In this document: piece by piece, positions 17,772 through 29,532 of the stretch
Position numbering within the stretch: the stretch's first letter is position 1
Layout of the letters: every line of letters starts with the position of its first letter
Assembly (NCBI GenBank): GCA_000151295.1
Contig: GG745364.1
Span: 482,240 to 529,267, forward strand
Source: Allomyces macrogynus ATCC 38327
Lineage: Eukaryota; Blastocladiomycota; Blastocladiomycetes; Blastocladiales; Blastocladiaceae
Length of the DNA stretch: 47,028 bases
Direction: 5' to 3'
Program-made: the position numbers and the translations under genes
Notes under the pieces: model-generated
Told to the model about the DNA's origin: nothing
What the model saw: only the letters and a program-made list of their open reading frames with translations
The model's database searches: none

Positions 17772-20700
17772 ATGCCCCCACCGCCGGCACCGAGCGCGAC
17801 CGACGCTGCGCCCGTGCCCGCACCAGGGTCCACGCCGCCGCCGCCGCTCAACGACGACCACGCCGGCTCGCTCTTCCGCAGGTCCATGTTCCGCCTATCG
17901 CTGCGCGGGTCGCGCCCGTCCATCGCAACACCACCGCCCACGGCCTCACCGCCCGCCGTCGCGTCGCCCGTCACCAACTCGGGTGGCCACCTGAGCCCAA
18001 TGCCGCTCGCGTACGGGTCTTCTTACTCGTCGGCCAGCTCTGTGCGGTCGGTAAGCTCCACGGGACTCTCGAGCGTCGTGGAAACCACCAATCTCGTCAA
18101 GACCGTCGACGATGTCTCGGGCACCAAGCAAATCAACAATTACCTCGTCTTGCAGGAGCTCGGGCGCGGTGTGCACGGGAAGGTCAAGCTCGCCCGACGC
18201 ACCGACACAGGTGAGCTGGTGGTACGTTTTCGGGTCGATTCCAAGAGCAGAGGAGCGCGTCGAGCGTCGGTACTCACCAATCTGCCACTTATAGGCCATG
18301 AAAATCCTGCGCAAGACGACGCGCACGCGCCGGCTCGGTTTTGCCAACCTCAACCGGCTTGCCGCATCCCCCACGGGCGATAATGGCATTGCCGCGGCCG
18401 CCGCGGCCGCTGCCAACTCGCAGCTCGAAAAGATCCGACGCGAAATTGCCATTATGAAAAAGCTGCGGCACCCAAACGTCGTGCAGCTCTACGAGGTCAT
18501 TGACGATCCGAGTTCCGACAAAGTCTACATTGTCCTCGAGTACCTGGCCGGCGGCGAGATCAAGTGGAAGCGCGCCGCACCCAATACCGACTCGTCGGGC
18601 CATTTACCGTCGGGCCGACCCGCACCGACGGCACCGCTACTCTCGGTCGACGAGGCGCGCGCCATTTTCCGCGATATCGTCGCTGGGCTCGAGTACTTGC
18701 ACTCGCAGGGCATCATTCACCGCGACGTGAAACCCGCCAACCTGATTCGCGGCGCCGACGGGCGCGTCAAGTTGTCGGATTTCGGCGTCTCGCATTTCTC
18801 GCCGCGCCAGTTCCAAAAGGAGCAAAAGGAGATTGCGCGCCGCCGATCGTCGCTCAACTTGTCGGCCGCGGCCGCATCATCGCCGTCGGTCTCACCCGCC
18901 GCGGCCATGGCCATGGCCACGGCCAATGTCTCAGCCGCGAAAAAGGAGCCGCGGCTCAAGCTGCTCAAGTCGCGCAAGTCGCTCACGAGCCCGAGCCCAT
19001 CGCAGACGCCACCACCGCCACCACCACCAATATCCACCTCGATACCCTCGCCACATGGCGATTCTGTTGACAATGGCGCGCTCGATGGGCCCAATGGCTT
19101 CAATGACGACGAAGAGCTCGCCAAGACGGCCGGTTCGCCCGCCTTCTTTGCGCCGGAACTGTGTGTCTTGCATGACGAGCCGTCCTCGGCGGCCTGCGAC
19201 GTGGCCGGTGTCGACTCGCCGCCGCCAAGTGCGCGACCCACGCGCCCACCTATCACCAAGGCCATTGATATTTGGGCCGCGGGTGTCACGCTCTACTGCC
19301 TCGTTTTCGGGTGCTGCCCGTTTGTCGCCGATTCCGAGTTTGAGCTCTTTGAGCGTATTCCCGTGCAACTGCTCACGTTCCCGGAAGATATGCTCCCGCT
19401 CGACCCGGACCTCGAGGACCTGTTCCGGCGCGTGCTCGACAAGAACCCAGACACGCGCGCGACGCTCGCCGATATCAAGCACCACACATGGGTCCGTCGC
19501 GGCATGTCTGACACCGAATACGCCGACTGGCTCGCGGCAACCGACCCTGTCCAGTACGAGGTTGTGGAAGTATCTGACGCTGAAGTGCGCGAAGCCGTCT
19601 CGTCGGGACTCATGGAGCGGATCAAGCGGCAGTGGGCGCGCCTCTCGGTCTCGCTCCTCAACGTTGCCGGGTCCGGCGGCGGCGCGCGGCACCGCGCCAC
19701 GTCGATGCCCTCCGTCAACCCGCCAGACGCGATCCCGCCACGGCCCACGACCGCACCGGCCACGTACGATAGTCGTGGCGCACTTGATAGCCCCGCGAGT
19801 CCGGCGTCGGGCGGGACGGCCTCGCCCTCGCGTGGGGGGAGTAGTACCCGACTCGTGATTCCAACACCGCGGCCCGCATTGTTCCGTAGTCTCGACGAGT
19901 CGCTGTCGCCGTCGTCGTCGCCGCCGCCGCACCCGGCCCCACCGACGGCTGCGACTCCGCCGTCGACGACACCCTTGTCGTCACGGACGAACTCGCCGTT
20001 CCGTCGGTTTTTCTCGGTGCGCAAGCACGCGTCCAAGTCGGCGCATGTCTTGTCGAGATCGCCCGATGACGCGGCGGGTGGTTCGGACCGCGGGTCGCCC
20101 GTGTTCCGTCGCGGGTCGGCCGTGGAGGATTATGACGATGCCGACGAGTACGGGCAGCAGCACCAACCGCACGACGCGCATCTGCATGCGTCGCAGCCGG
20201 AACGGTGGGCGTCGGCGACCGACGGCGAAGACGGTGACGAGGACGACGACGTGGATATGGCTGCGCTCGAGGAAGAGCAGGAACGGCGGCGGCAGCGCAC
20301 GTGGGCGTCCGAGTTTGACGATGACGTCCTGGCCTCGATTTCCACTTCGCACATGCACGTCGGGCCGGATGCGAGTCGCGGCACGTCGCCGTCATTTCTC
20401 GAGGATCCGGATGAGGACGACGAGGACGATGATGATGACGATGACGATGGCCTGGTCTTGCCGTCGTCGTCGGCGGGAGGACGACGCGCGGCGTCCGCGC
20501 CGGCTGTCGCGGTACGCCCGTGGCCTGTGCTCGTTGCGCCCATTCCGCTAGATAAGAGCCAGTACTCGATCACGGAACTCGACGAGTCGATTGTGGACGA
20601 GGACGCGCTCGCGCCGATGCGCGGTGGTGGCAGCACCGGCAGTGCTGGTGTAAAGTCACGGTTGGCCAGCGATGTGCCGACACTCCCAAGCCGCCCGTCG

Positions 20701-20925
20701 ATCCTCATCGACGACGAGCCCTTGGTCGACTTGTCCATGGACAGTCTGGTCGTGCAGCGCAACACGCGGTACGTGGACCCGGACGAGGACGACCAACAGG
20801 GGCAGGAAGCGCGCGCGACGTTGCCCGGCACGGTTGAGACGGCGCTCGGGTTTGCTGCAACGGCCGGGGTCGGTGCCGCGGCAGGACCGTCCGCATCGGA
20901 GTCGCGGCCAATGAACAACAGCTGA
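17772..20925 (+). CDS. CaMKK / SNF1-kinase-kinase-like Ser/Thr kinase (Sak1/Elm1/Ssp1 group), 2 exons
   Basis: Exons 17772-18221 and 18295-20925 give 1026 residues; the 73-nt intron (GTACGT...ATAG) ends just before the catalytic AMK. The Gly loop is [11 protein letters not shown] (about 130-140), the ATP-binding Lys is Lys153, and [28 protein letters not shown] (292-300), DFGVSHF (312-318), [10 protein letters not shown] (429-438) and [16 protein letters not shown] follow; the pattern is that of CaMKK. The domain ends near residue 545. Two inserts are odd: a stretch with eight alanines between beta-3 and helix C (about 170-190), and about 110 residues inside the activation segment (319-428), Ser/Ala/Lys/Pro-rich. 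The C-terminal 480 residues are low-complexity with Asp runs near residue 850. The group activates SNF1/AMPK by T-loop phosphorylation; a role here is inferred by family. Confidence 0.9.
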
Positions 20926-21516
20926 TGCTGACGGAGGAGGGGCCCCGTGTATTTAAACATTGCTACGCCCTGGATACATTTGTCGCAGCCCGCGAAGCAA
21001 CAGTTCTGTTTACGCTCTCGTGTTTGGCTTGGCTTAACAATCGACCCTTTGCTAAGGGCTGCGGCCAGGCTCGACTGCTGCAATTCGATGTGGAGAGCAC
21101 CAAGTCGCGCGCGTTGCGCAAATTCAAGTCATCAAAGCACGCGGCTGCTCTTCTCGAGACTTGAGAGACACGCGCGGCACCGCGCATACCATTCATCCAA
21201 AGCAGAGCGAAACAACGAGAACACAATGGCCAACCCAACCAAGATCGACAGACAGCCGTCACCCAAACGGAGCCCAAAGAGAGATGTAAAAAGACTTTTG
21301 GTACAATGGCCACTCGGCCGAGGAAAAAGGCAAAAAAAAAAAAAAATAGAAAACGATGGTAAAGGGAAGAAAAGAGCAAAACATCCATCAAAACCGCGCT
21401 TTGCATGATCGCGCGCCGAAAAGCGCCGTCGGCCTGCTGGAACACCACTCCCATCACCACGATCATGCGGGGGCGCCTAGATTGTCTTCGCATGGATACT
21501 TCATTCAGTTCCTCGC
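20926..21516. other. Convergent intergenic region
   Basis: About 590 nt between the kinase stop and the stop of the RGG/RS gene. It is AT-richer than the genes and contains a 14-A run near 21332 (read on the plus strand). No gene was seen. Confidence 0.45.
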
Positions 21517-24500
21517 TCAGTAGCGCGACGAGTGCGAACGGTCGCGATCGTAGTCGCGCTCGCGGCTGCGATGCGAGTCGGGCGACGCGTCACGACTGCG
21601 GCGCGCCGACGACGACGACGACGACGATGCGCCATAGTCCCGGCTACTCGACCCGCGTTCGTCGCGACGGTCGCGCGACGACGACGATGCCGCATACTCG
21701 TTTTCGTACCGGTGGCGGCTCGAAGACGAAGACGACGATACACCATACTCATCCTCGCGCCGGTGGCGGCTCGACGACGACGACCCCGACTCGTACCGCG
21801 CACTGCCCGACTTGTCACGCGACGACGACGACGGGCCACCCGTGAGGTGGCGGTCGCGCGAGGGACCCACGGGCGACGGGCTGCGCGTGCGGGACGACCG
21901 GTGGCCGCCGCCAACGCTGCGCGACGAGTGCGTCGGGGACGGACTGCGGTAATCGTCGTGCCCATGCCGCGAGGACCGCGGCGGGGGCGACGGCGAGCGC
22001 CCACGCGACGGCGGAGACCGCACGCGGTAGTGATCGATGCTGCGCGGCGCCGGTGCCGCGTGAGCCGAAGTCGTGCGCGACCGCGAGACCGATGACGACC
22101 GCGAACTCGGCGCCCGGGCTACCGACCGGAACCGCGTCGGCGCGAGCGACGAGGGCGGCGGCATTGCGCGGCGGTCCGGGTCCTGCGTGTACGACGGCCG
22201 GTCGCGGTCGTGGCGGTGGTCGTTACCGCCAAACCGGTCGCGGCCGGGACTGCGCTCGCGGGGGTGATCGCCACCGGAGCCGCCATTGAACCCGCCGCGC
22301 ATCCCCCCGCGACCTCCACCGCGCCCGCCGCGCATCCCGCCGCGGGCTCCACCGCGCATCCCGCCGCGGGCTCCACCGCGTCCACCGCGCATTCCAAACC
22401 CGCCGCGCGGAGTGTCGATAATTTCGCGGTGCGGGAACGGCTGCGGCACGTGCATCTTGAGCTCGTCGACGAACTTGTTGGCAAACAAGAGCATCACCTT
22501 GGTCGCGAGCTCCAATTGGTGCTCGCCCTCGGGCGCCGACTCGATCGTGTCGACTTGGTCGCTGGTTGCGGGCGCGCCCTCATTGGGCGGCGCAAACAGC
22601 TGGAGCGGCAGCTCAATGCTCGCGCTGAGCTCGTACACGCCAACCTTCTCGGCCACGTCGTCGCCCGTGCGCGCGTTGCGCGAGAGCGTGGCGCGAATCG
22701 TAAAGGGCACCCGCTCGCCGTTGGCCGGATTGACAAAGTGCGCATTGATGACAAAGAACTGCTTGCGCTTGAGGTCCGCGTAGAGCAGCGACTGGTAGTC
22801 ACGACGGTTGATCTTGGAGAGGTCGCTTTTGCGCAAAAACAGCTCGCCTGAGCTGTGAACCGCCTCGACGACCTTGATCTCTTCAATGGCCTTGATCACC
22901 GGCAGCGGGATCTGGTCGCGCCCTTCCTTGGCCGTCAAGTCGACGGACACGGCGCGCTTGGATGTGAGCTTGACGCGAAAGTCGAGCTTTTGCGGGTCCA
23001 TGGCGAGCTGCGTCATCGACAAGTGCCGCGTGGGCCAGTACCGGAGGCGCGTTGGGATCATGTCGTAGAGCACGGCACTGGAAGCGAGCGGCGGATCGGG
23101 TGTCGGCGCACCGGGCGCGCCCAAGTCGCGCGGCTGCACGTCGGCCGAGACCGTCATCAACTCGGTCTGGCTGTTCCCTTGCCGAAACACGAGCGAGACG
23201 CGGTCCATTTCAAAAGTCCCGCGCTTCGGCACCTCTTGAATCGACCAGCCGGGAAACGACTGGACGGTCGCGCCAATCGCGCGCGCGATGGCTTGGTCCG
23301 GGTCGACGGCGCCGTGGATGGACGGCAGATTGGGGAGGCCGGCGCTAAAGTGCGCGCGGATCATGCGGTCGGCAAACCCACCCACAAAATCCTGCAGGTC
23401 CCGGACGAGGTAGGTGTCGCCGCCCGCATAATTCTTGGGCGGCTGCCGGACCGTGTAGAGCTGCTTGCCGAGTGTAAGCTTGAGCGCCACCTTGAGGTCC
23501 TCGTTCGCGACCGTGCCAAGTTGGACAGCGCCGACATGGCGCCAGTCCAACATGTACCTGTCGATGGCGGTCGAGGTCGGGTCAGCGTCGTCGAGGCATA
23601 AGTACTGCTTCTTGATCGTCTTGGTGACGTGCGACATTTCGACGAGCTCCGCGGGATGCTGTAGCTCCTGCACGGGTCCGGCCGGCTCGGGCGTGGGCGC
23701 GTGGTGGCCGCGGCGGCCGTTGTTCCGCGCGATCAATGGCGGGCGGCGGCCAAGCAAAACGTCCGACTCAATCTTGATCGGCTCGTGCGAGGGCGTGTCG
23801 ACGCGCAACACAATCGGGCGCGCGTTCTTGGGCATGAAGAGACCCTGTGCAAATGCGCGGCCCGACGGGTAGGGCACGAGCCGGGCATTGCCAAACTCGT
23901 CGTGCTTAACGACGAGCAGCGTCGTACGCATGACGTTGTCGAGCACGACCTTGACAATGGCCGCGCGCGCCTGCGTGCACTCGGCGGGCTCTCCCCACAC
24001 CGAGATCTGGTACCCGCCGTCAACGAGGTCAGCGTAGATCTTGACGTTCGACCGGAACTCGACGTCGGCCATGAAATTGGGGTTGGCAACGGGGTTGCGC
24101 CGCGACGTGCTCTGCGGGATCACGAATTGCTGCGTGGGCGGGCCGTGTTCCTGCACGAGTTGCGCGTACGAGTACGAGTAGTTGGCATCGTGACCGGACA
24201 GCTCGTCAATGTCCATGGCGTCGTCGTGCGGCAAGGACTCGCCGTTGATGCCGTTATCGTGGTGGCTATAGGTACGGATGAGGTGATCGAGTCAGGGACT
24301 GTCGAAGTCGCGGCGTCCTTCACAAGAGCAGCACAATACGAACCCATTCTCGGCGTGGTCGTCGTACGCGCCGTGCATGCGCGCGTCCGTGTCCCGGTCG
24401 CGATCGTCATGGGCGCCTTCACCATGCCCGAACCGCTCGCCGTCGCGGTCGTCACGGTCTTCGCGTTCAGCACGGTCATAACGGTCGTCGTAGTCGTCGT

Positions 24501-24878
24501 CGCTGGTGCGGTTGCGCGACCTGATGGCGCGCGTGATGATGGTCGAGTGAGTCACATGAACGGTGTGGCGAAGGCTCTGGCGGTCAAGTGCACGCACCAG
24601 CCGCCGCCCTCCTCGTCCTCGTCGGCGCCGCGGCGCTCCTCATCCTCCCAGCCGCGACGACGATCGAAGTCCTCGTCTTCATCGATGTAATTGGCGGTGC
24701 GCGAGTGCGGGCGGTCCTCGTCGTCCGAGTAGTCGCGCCGCGCGTCGCGGCCATGGTCGTGGTCGTTATAATCGCGGGCACCGTCGTCGTCCCAGAGGCG
24801 CGCCTTGGCTGTGTCGGCCGCGTCGTCGTGGCGGTCGTACCCGCGCACGTGGTCGGTGGAGGCGGCACCGGACATCAT
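21517..24878 (-). CDS. Uncharacterised RGG-box / RS-tailed protein (1068 aa), 3 exons
   Basis: I do not recognise the central fold. Exons are 24878-24598, 24520-24344 and 24265-21517 and all phases agree; an in-frame ATG at 24216 would omit two exons rich in Asp, Arg and Tyr. Residues 1-150 are charged (DYNDHDHGRDARRDYSDDED). Residues about 215-770 look globular. The first part (KIYADLVDGGYQISVWGEPA then ARAAIVKVVL, about 228-262) resembles a KH-type RNA-binding unit. Later blocks include ALKLTLGKQLYTVRQPPKNY and LFLRKSDLSKINRRDYQSLL. Residues 773-816 are an RGG box with about a dozen RGG/RGGM units, a usual site for arginine methylation and RNA binding. Residues 817-1068 are an RS-rich tail as in splicing factors. 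A nuclear RNA-binding role is inferred; no enzyme motif was seen. Confidence 0.8.
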
Positions 24879-25561
24879 GGGGAGCTAACGGGTGAAAGGT
24901 GACACGGGTGATCAGGCTCACAGCGCTTGCTCAATCCATGGCCACGCGTGGCCGGCGTGTTTACGGCGCGAAATGCGCGCGTTCAAGTGGGGAAGCGCGT
25001 GCACGAACCGGTGCGGCAAGATGGAGCGCGGAGTTGACCGTGGGTCGGACAGAAGGGCGGGACGCGCCGCGCGAGGAGGGAGCGTGGCGCAGCGAGAGCG
25101 GCCAGAAACCGGTTAGAAACGGCCACAAACGTGTGGCGGGCGGGTGCACGGCCGTGGCAGCGACGTGCAGCTCGACCGTCGTGCAGCAGGCCGGTCGCCT
25201 TGCTCGCGTGCAGTTGCTGGGAGAGAGAGGGCGAGAGCGCGCGGCGAGCGTGGGCGGTGCGGAGAGCAGTTGTGCGCGTCAGCGGTGCTCGTGTTGTGTT
25301 GATGTGTGCTGGAGCCGCGCGACCATCGGCCAAGCACGAGGCAGTCAGCCTGACCTGCCAGCGTACCACTCACCGGCCAACAACTCCTGAAGGCCAGCCT
25401 GACGCGCACGATCCTGAGCGGCACAGACGCGCTGCTCCCCGCGAGTAGCGCCCGAGCCAACCAAAGGGCCAAATCTAAAGGCACACATATACACTAAGGC
25501 GACGGGGCTACAGTAATAATAAAGAGCTCAAAAATAGACAACCAGACCGGATCGTCGCGCC
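24879..25561. other. Intergenic promoter region of the RGG/RS gene
   Basis: Nearly 700 nt between the start of the RGG/RS gene and the stop of the next minus-strand gene. GC-rich up to about 25450, then AT-richer toward the TPR gene's 3' end. No gene was seen. Confidence 0.45.
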
Positions 25562-26449
25562 CTACTCCTTGGCCGGCGCCGCTGATTGCACACCGGCCGC
25601 CGCCTGGTCCTCGGCCGACCCGTGCTCGGCCTGCACGCGCATGCGCTTGGCCGCCACATTGCGCTGGAACATGTCGGCGCGATCAATCTTGGCCTTGGCC
25701 GCCTCGCCAAACGCGAGCTCGGCTTTCGCCCACATGTCGACGGCGCGCTGCGGGTCAGGCGTCATGGCGTCGGCAATCTGCTCGACCGTCGCGTTCGGGT
25801 CGTTGGGTGCTTGCCCGCCCTGAATCGCCATGTTGGCTGCGGCGTCACAGACACACCCGAGGTTGAACCAAATCTCGCCGGCTTCGGCCACGGCCGCGGC
25901 AGCGGCTTGCGAGTCCTCAATCTCGGCGGCGGCACGCAAGTGTGCCTGAAGCGCGCGCTCGTAGAGAGCAACGGCGCCGTCCGTGTCGCGCTTCATGAGA
26001 AACTGGACGTTGGCGAGGTTGAGCAGCGTGTCGGGCAACTCGGCGAGCTCGAGCGAGGCATGCCAGTGCGTGATGGCGTCGTCGATGCGGCCGAGCTGCA
26101 AGCACACGTTGCCGGCGTTGAAGCGCGCCTCGGGCGTGGGCAGCGCGCGGTCCGACTGTAGGTACCCAGCCAGCGCTTGCTCGACGAGACCGGCCTCGAG
26201 CGCGGCCGATGCCGACGCGAGCAGCTGCGCAGCCTGCGCGGCGGCGTTGGCGGCACCACCGTCGTTGAGCTCGGTCGCATAGGTACGGCGCGGCACGACA
26301 AGCGAGCTTGCCGTCGTCAGCCGGGATGCCGTGGCGGTGAACCAGGCCTGGTGCACGACGGCGGGCGCGAGGGCGGCGGCGGCGGCGCGGCGTGCGGCGG
26401 TCGCGGTCAGCCTGCGAGCACCTACTGCGGCGAGCTGGCGGGAAATCAT
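25562..26449 (-). CDS. Mitochondrial TPR-repeat protein (295 aa)
   Basis: The ATG at 26449 opens MISRQLAAVGARRLTATAAR, an Arg/Ala-rich, acid-free leader, and RRTYA near residue 60 looks like a processing site, so import into mitochondria is likely. From about residue 75, helical pairs fit tetratricopeptide repeats: AALEAGLVEQALAGYLQSDR, ARFNAGNVCLQLGRIDDAI, DTLLNLANVQFLMKRDTDGA (with VALYERAL), and IWFNLGCVCDAAANMA. TPR proteins act as scaffolds in complex assembly; the partner is not visible. No intron. The C-terminal part (AELAFGEAAKAKIDRADMF) stays helical, ending in an Ala/Gln-rich tail. It is divergent from the UPF0658 gene. I am confident about the repeats and leader, not about a specific ortholog. 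Confidence 0.75.
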   Translation of the reverse strand: MISRQLAAVGARRLTATAARRAAAAALAPAVVHQAWFTATASRLTTASSLVVPRRTYATELNDGGAANAAAQAAQLLASASAALEAGLVEQALAGYLQSDRALPTPEARFNAGNVCLQLGRIDDAITHWHASLELAELPDTLLNLANVQFLMKRDTDGAVALYERALQAHLRAAAEIEDSQAAAAAVAEAGEIWFNLGCVCDAAANMAIQGGQAPNDPNATVEQIADAMTPDPQRAVDMWAKAELAFGEAAKAKIDRADMFQRNVAAKRMRVQAEHGSAEDQAAAGVQSAAPAKE

Positions 26450-27126
26450 GCTTGGTGGTCGTGGAGCAGTCGCTTCTTGCGGATGATGAGCGTCGAGATG
26501 GGAGCGCGGTGAACCATTGGACCAGTGTTGATGGCGATCACGATGCGTATGGCAGGACTGTGACGCACTCCACCGCACTGGCAGCACACGTCTATCCGCG
26601 CCTCGTGCCAGAGGGGCCACCGACTGCCACCATCCTTGCACCACGCACGGCCGCATCGACGACCAGCCCGTCTGCCGCGAACCACCGCCAACCGCCGTCC
26701 CACCAGCTGATCTCGCACCCAACTCGTTGCATTGCATTCGCGCACGGCGCCGCGCTCCGGCACCCTCCACCCAGTCTTCAAGCAGCCGGCCATCGACACC
26801 GGCAGCGCGTCCAGCGAGCCAACATTGCTGCAAGCCAATCGAGGCGGCCCTCGGCATTACGCTTTCTGCCGTCCTGCACCTCCCGCGTCGTGCTTGTGCG
26901 GCGCGCCCACGCCCTCCGCTCCGTTTCCCGACGACACTTTGCTCGTGCTCGTGCCCGTGCCAGCGCGTGCCTCGGGCCACCCGCCGCCATTCCCGCCGTT
27001 TGCCGTGTGCCCTTATCGAACGCCCGGCGTGCGGCCGGCATCTCGCTCCTTCCGGCCAGTAAACCCGCCAGCCGACCCCGCACGTCTTGTTCGGTTCCCT
27101 TATACAACTTGCCGCGTTTGCAGGCC
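26450..27126. other. Divergent promoter region (TPR gene / UPF0658 gene)
   Basis: About 680 nt between divergent start codons. A weak TATA-like CCTTATACAAC lies near 27098, close to the ATG at 27127. No gene was seen; long antisense frames here start at non-ATG codons. Confidence 0.45.
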
Positions 27127-29269
27127 ATGAACGCAACCACGCCTGCGGGCGATCCTGTGGTCCGCGCCGCTGGGTCGGCGTCCACGACAACCCTCGATGG
27201 GCCAGCACCGGTTTTGTCGCCGTCACCGCCGGCCTCGCCATGGAAACATCTCTTGACGCTCGCGGCCGTCGTGCAGTCGGTCGTTCTGTTTGCGCTCGAG
27301 GCGACCATTGGCTTCCTCGTCATTCCGCTGCCCGCCAACGACACGCCCACGGCAAGGTTACGCGGTATCCCCGTGTACGTCGTTGTTTTCGCGTGTGCGC
27401 AACTGTTTGCCATGCTCGTTGCCCATGATGCGGTCCGGTCGGTTTTTGCGCTGGCATGATCTGGTTCCCAGTCTGACGCTGACCCTCGCTCGTCAACGGA
27501 TCCAGGTCGCGCACGAAAATGCGTTGCAGCTCGTCACGCTCGTCATTTTCCACGCCTGCACATGCATCTACGCCGTGTTCCAAGCCACCACGCAACTCAC
27601 GGCCGCCAATGTCGCCATGGTCGTGCGCCCCGTTGGCGCCGAGTTTGGCCTGTCGCCCGTGCAGGCCGCGCTCGTCCGTGGATTCGCCCTGGCCATGCCT
27701 ATTTTGATGCTGTATTTCTGGGTCGTCGTTACGGCCCTGGCCGTTTTGCTCTACCGCGAGTTTGGGTTCCGCGTCTACAAGCGCATGGGTGCTGATCCAA
27801 TCGTGCAGCGTATGTGGGCTGTTCCTCGTCGTTTTTTTGATTGCGTGACCTCCGATCTCACCTCGAGATGCCTGTCTTTTAGACGCATACCGATCGTACC
27901 TGATCCTCGCGTCGGTCTTGCAGCTCAACGCTTTCTTCGGCGGCGCCCTCGCCCTCGTCTACCTGGCACTCGTTGACCACTTGGACGTGGCGCTCGCGGT
28001 TGGCCTGATCGTGGCCGTTTTCGTGATGCTCCCGTCAACGTACTTTGGCGTGCGTTCACTTTCCACCACAATTGTCGCGGTTAGGTTGATCTCACAGTCG
28101 GATTTCCTCCATTTCAGGCTCACCGCGAATCCCGATGGCTAATGGGTCTGTCAATCCTGACGCTCGCCGCCACGTCGGCCATTGTCGGCGTCATGGTCGC
28201 GCGGATCGTCGACGTGCATCATCAGGAACGCAATGCGGCTCTTGCCTCGACGGCCCGGTTTTTGCTGTTCTTTGGTCCGCAAATAGTGTTCATTTCTCTT
28301 CACCGATGCTCATTTCGGTTCCGTTTTTCACCTAAATCACCGCTCACCAACTCGATAGCAAGCATTACGCTGACGCTCTGCGCCGCGACCGGCATTTTGC
28401 TCGTGCACGTCACGCGCCAGTTTGGCAAGGGCTTGCGCGAGGCCTTCAAGTTGGGCACGGAACGCACATCGGACGCCGCAGTCGCTGCTGCCGTCAATGC
28501 TGCTGCCGCGAGCGCCGCACCCGAGCAGCAAACGGGGACGCGCGAACGCATCGTGATCACGACGGCCCCACGCAACGATTCGGCCCCGCACGTGAGCGTG
28601 CACGATGTCCTGCCTTCACCGAGCGCTGCGCCGAAAACGGTCCCCGACCAGCTCGCAGCGCACGCGGGAGCAACACCGGGCCACGGCGAAGACGATTTGG
28701 CTGCGAGGGCAAGCACGAGTGCCAGTGCGACTCCCGTCGTCGAATCCAGCCCGGTTCTCGATAGCCCCGCCAACTCGAGCAGTCAGGACCTCCAAGTCGT
28801 CGCAGCAGCCGACGACGAGGAGTACGAAGGCGACGTGGGCACGACGTCGAGGTCTCAACTGTCAGGCGAACCCGGGACCGATCCGCGTCACGCACATGTG
28901 TCCCTTGTTCTGGTCGGTGGGTCCACGACGCGGTCGTCGCTCGTTGATTCGGCCATTTGCCGCGGCCGATCACCTGCGCGCGATCCGGGCTTGCTCGCTC
29001 CCGCTCCCCCATCGCGCGCACCGTCGTCCACGTCCATTACCCGGCTCGTACCTGTGCCGGCTGCGGACGATACGGCACCAGCACTTCCACCGCCGCCGTA
29101 CTCGACGTATGACCCAAGTTTACGCAGCGCACGGACCTTGTCTCCACCCGATACGCGAGCGTTGTCGCGCAGTGGATCGCCGAGCCCGTCGTCGTCGGCC
29201 ACGTCGCGGCGACGGCGCGGGCGCGCGCGTGGCAGACAGGGAGAGAGTAGTGCGTCGCTGGGAGATTGA
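27127..29269 (+). CDS. UPF0658-type multi-pass membrane protein (Golgi family), 5 exons
   Basis: Exons 27127-27441, 27506-27809, 27883-28049, 28118-28274 and 28359-29269 give 617 residues with matching phases; the first and fourth donors (GTTTTT, GTCCGC) are weak and may shift slightly. Hydrophobic segments in order include TLAAVVQSVVLFALEATIGF, YVVVFACAQLFAMLVA, ALQLVTLVIFHACTCIYAVF, GFALAMPILMLYFWVVVTAL, YLILASVLQLNAFFGGALAL, VALAVGLIVAVFVML and ILTLAATSAIVGVMVA. The EFGFRVYKRMGAD loop followed by YRSYLILASVLQLNAFF matches the UPF0658 family of fungal Golgi membrane proteins, whose function is unknown. After the last helix a long Ser/Pro/Ala-rich tail of about 290 residues follows, ending in an Arg-rich stretch; that tail is longer than I would expect. 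The topology is inferred from hydrophobicity only. Confidence 0.75.
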
Positions 29270-29532
29270 ATCTGTAGAACGATTATGATATATGTAGCGA
29301 TTTTGACCAGCGTGCGGCTTGGCCGTGAATCTTGCCGTCCCTTCAATCGCGCATGTGACGTGGTTCATTTCGCAACGCGACTCGATGGCAAAGCGCTCGC
29401 TTGTTTGCAGCTCATGATCCTGGCCAGCAACTTCTGATCTCATATCAGTTTGCTGCCAGGCCTTCTGTCGATTCACTTGTCGCATAACTTCCGCATCACA
29501 ATCTCTCCAGCAACCCGCAACCTGCCACGACC

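Noticed and set aside
24214..24234. Start of the RGG/RS gene at the ATG at 24216 or the TTG at 24234
   Set aside because: Two upstream exons with good splice sites and matching phases lead to an ATG at 24878, and their Asp/Arg/Tyr-rich protein suits the family of such proteins.
21532..24690. Plus-strand open frames opposite the RGG/RS gene
   Set aside because: They are Arg/Ala/Val-rich complements of the real frame and lack any family pattern.
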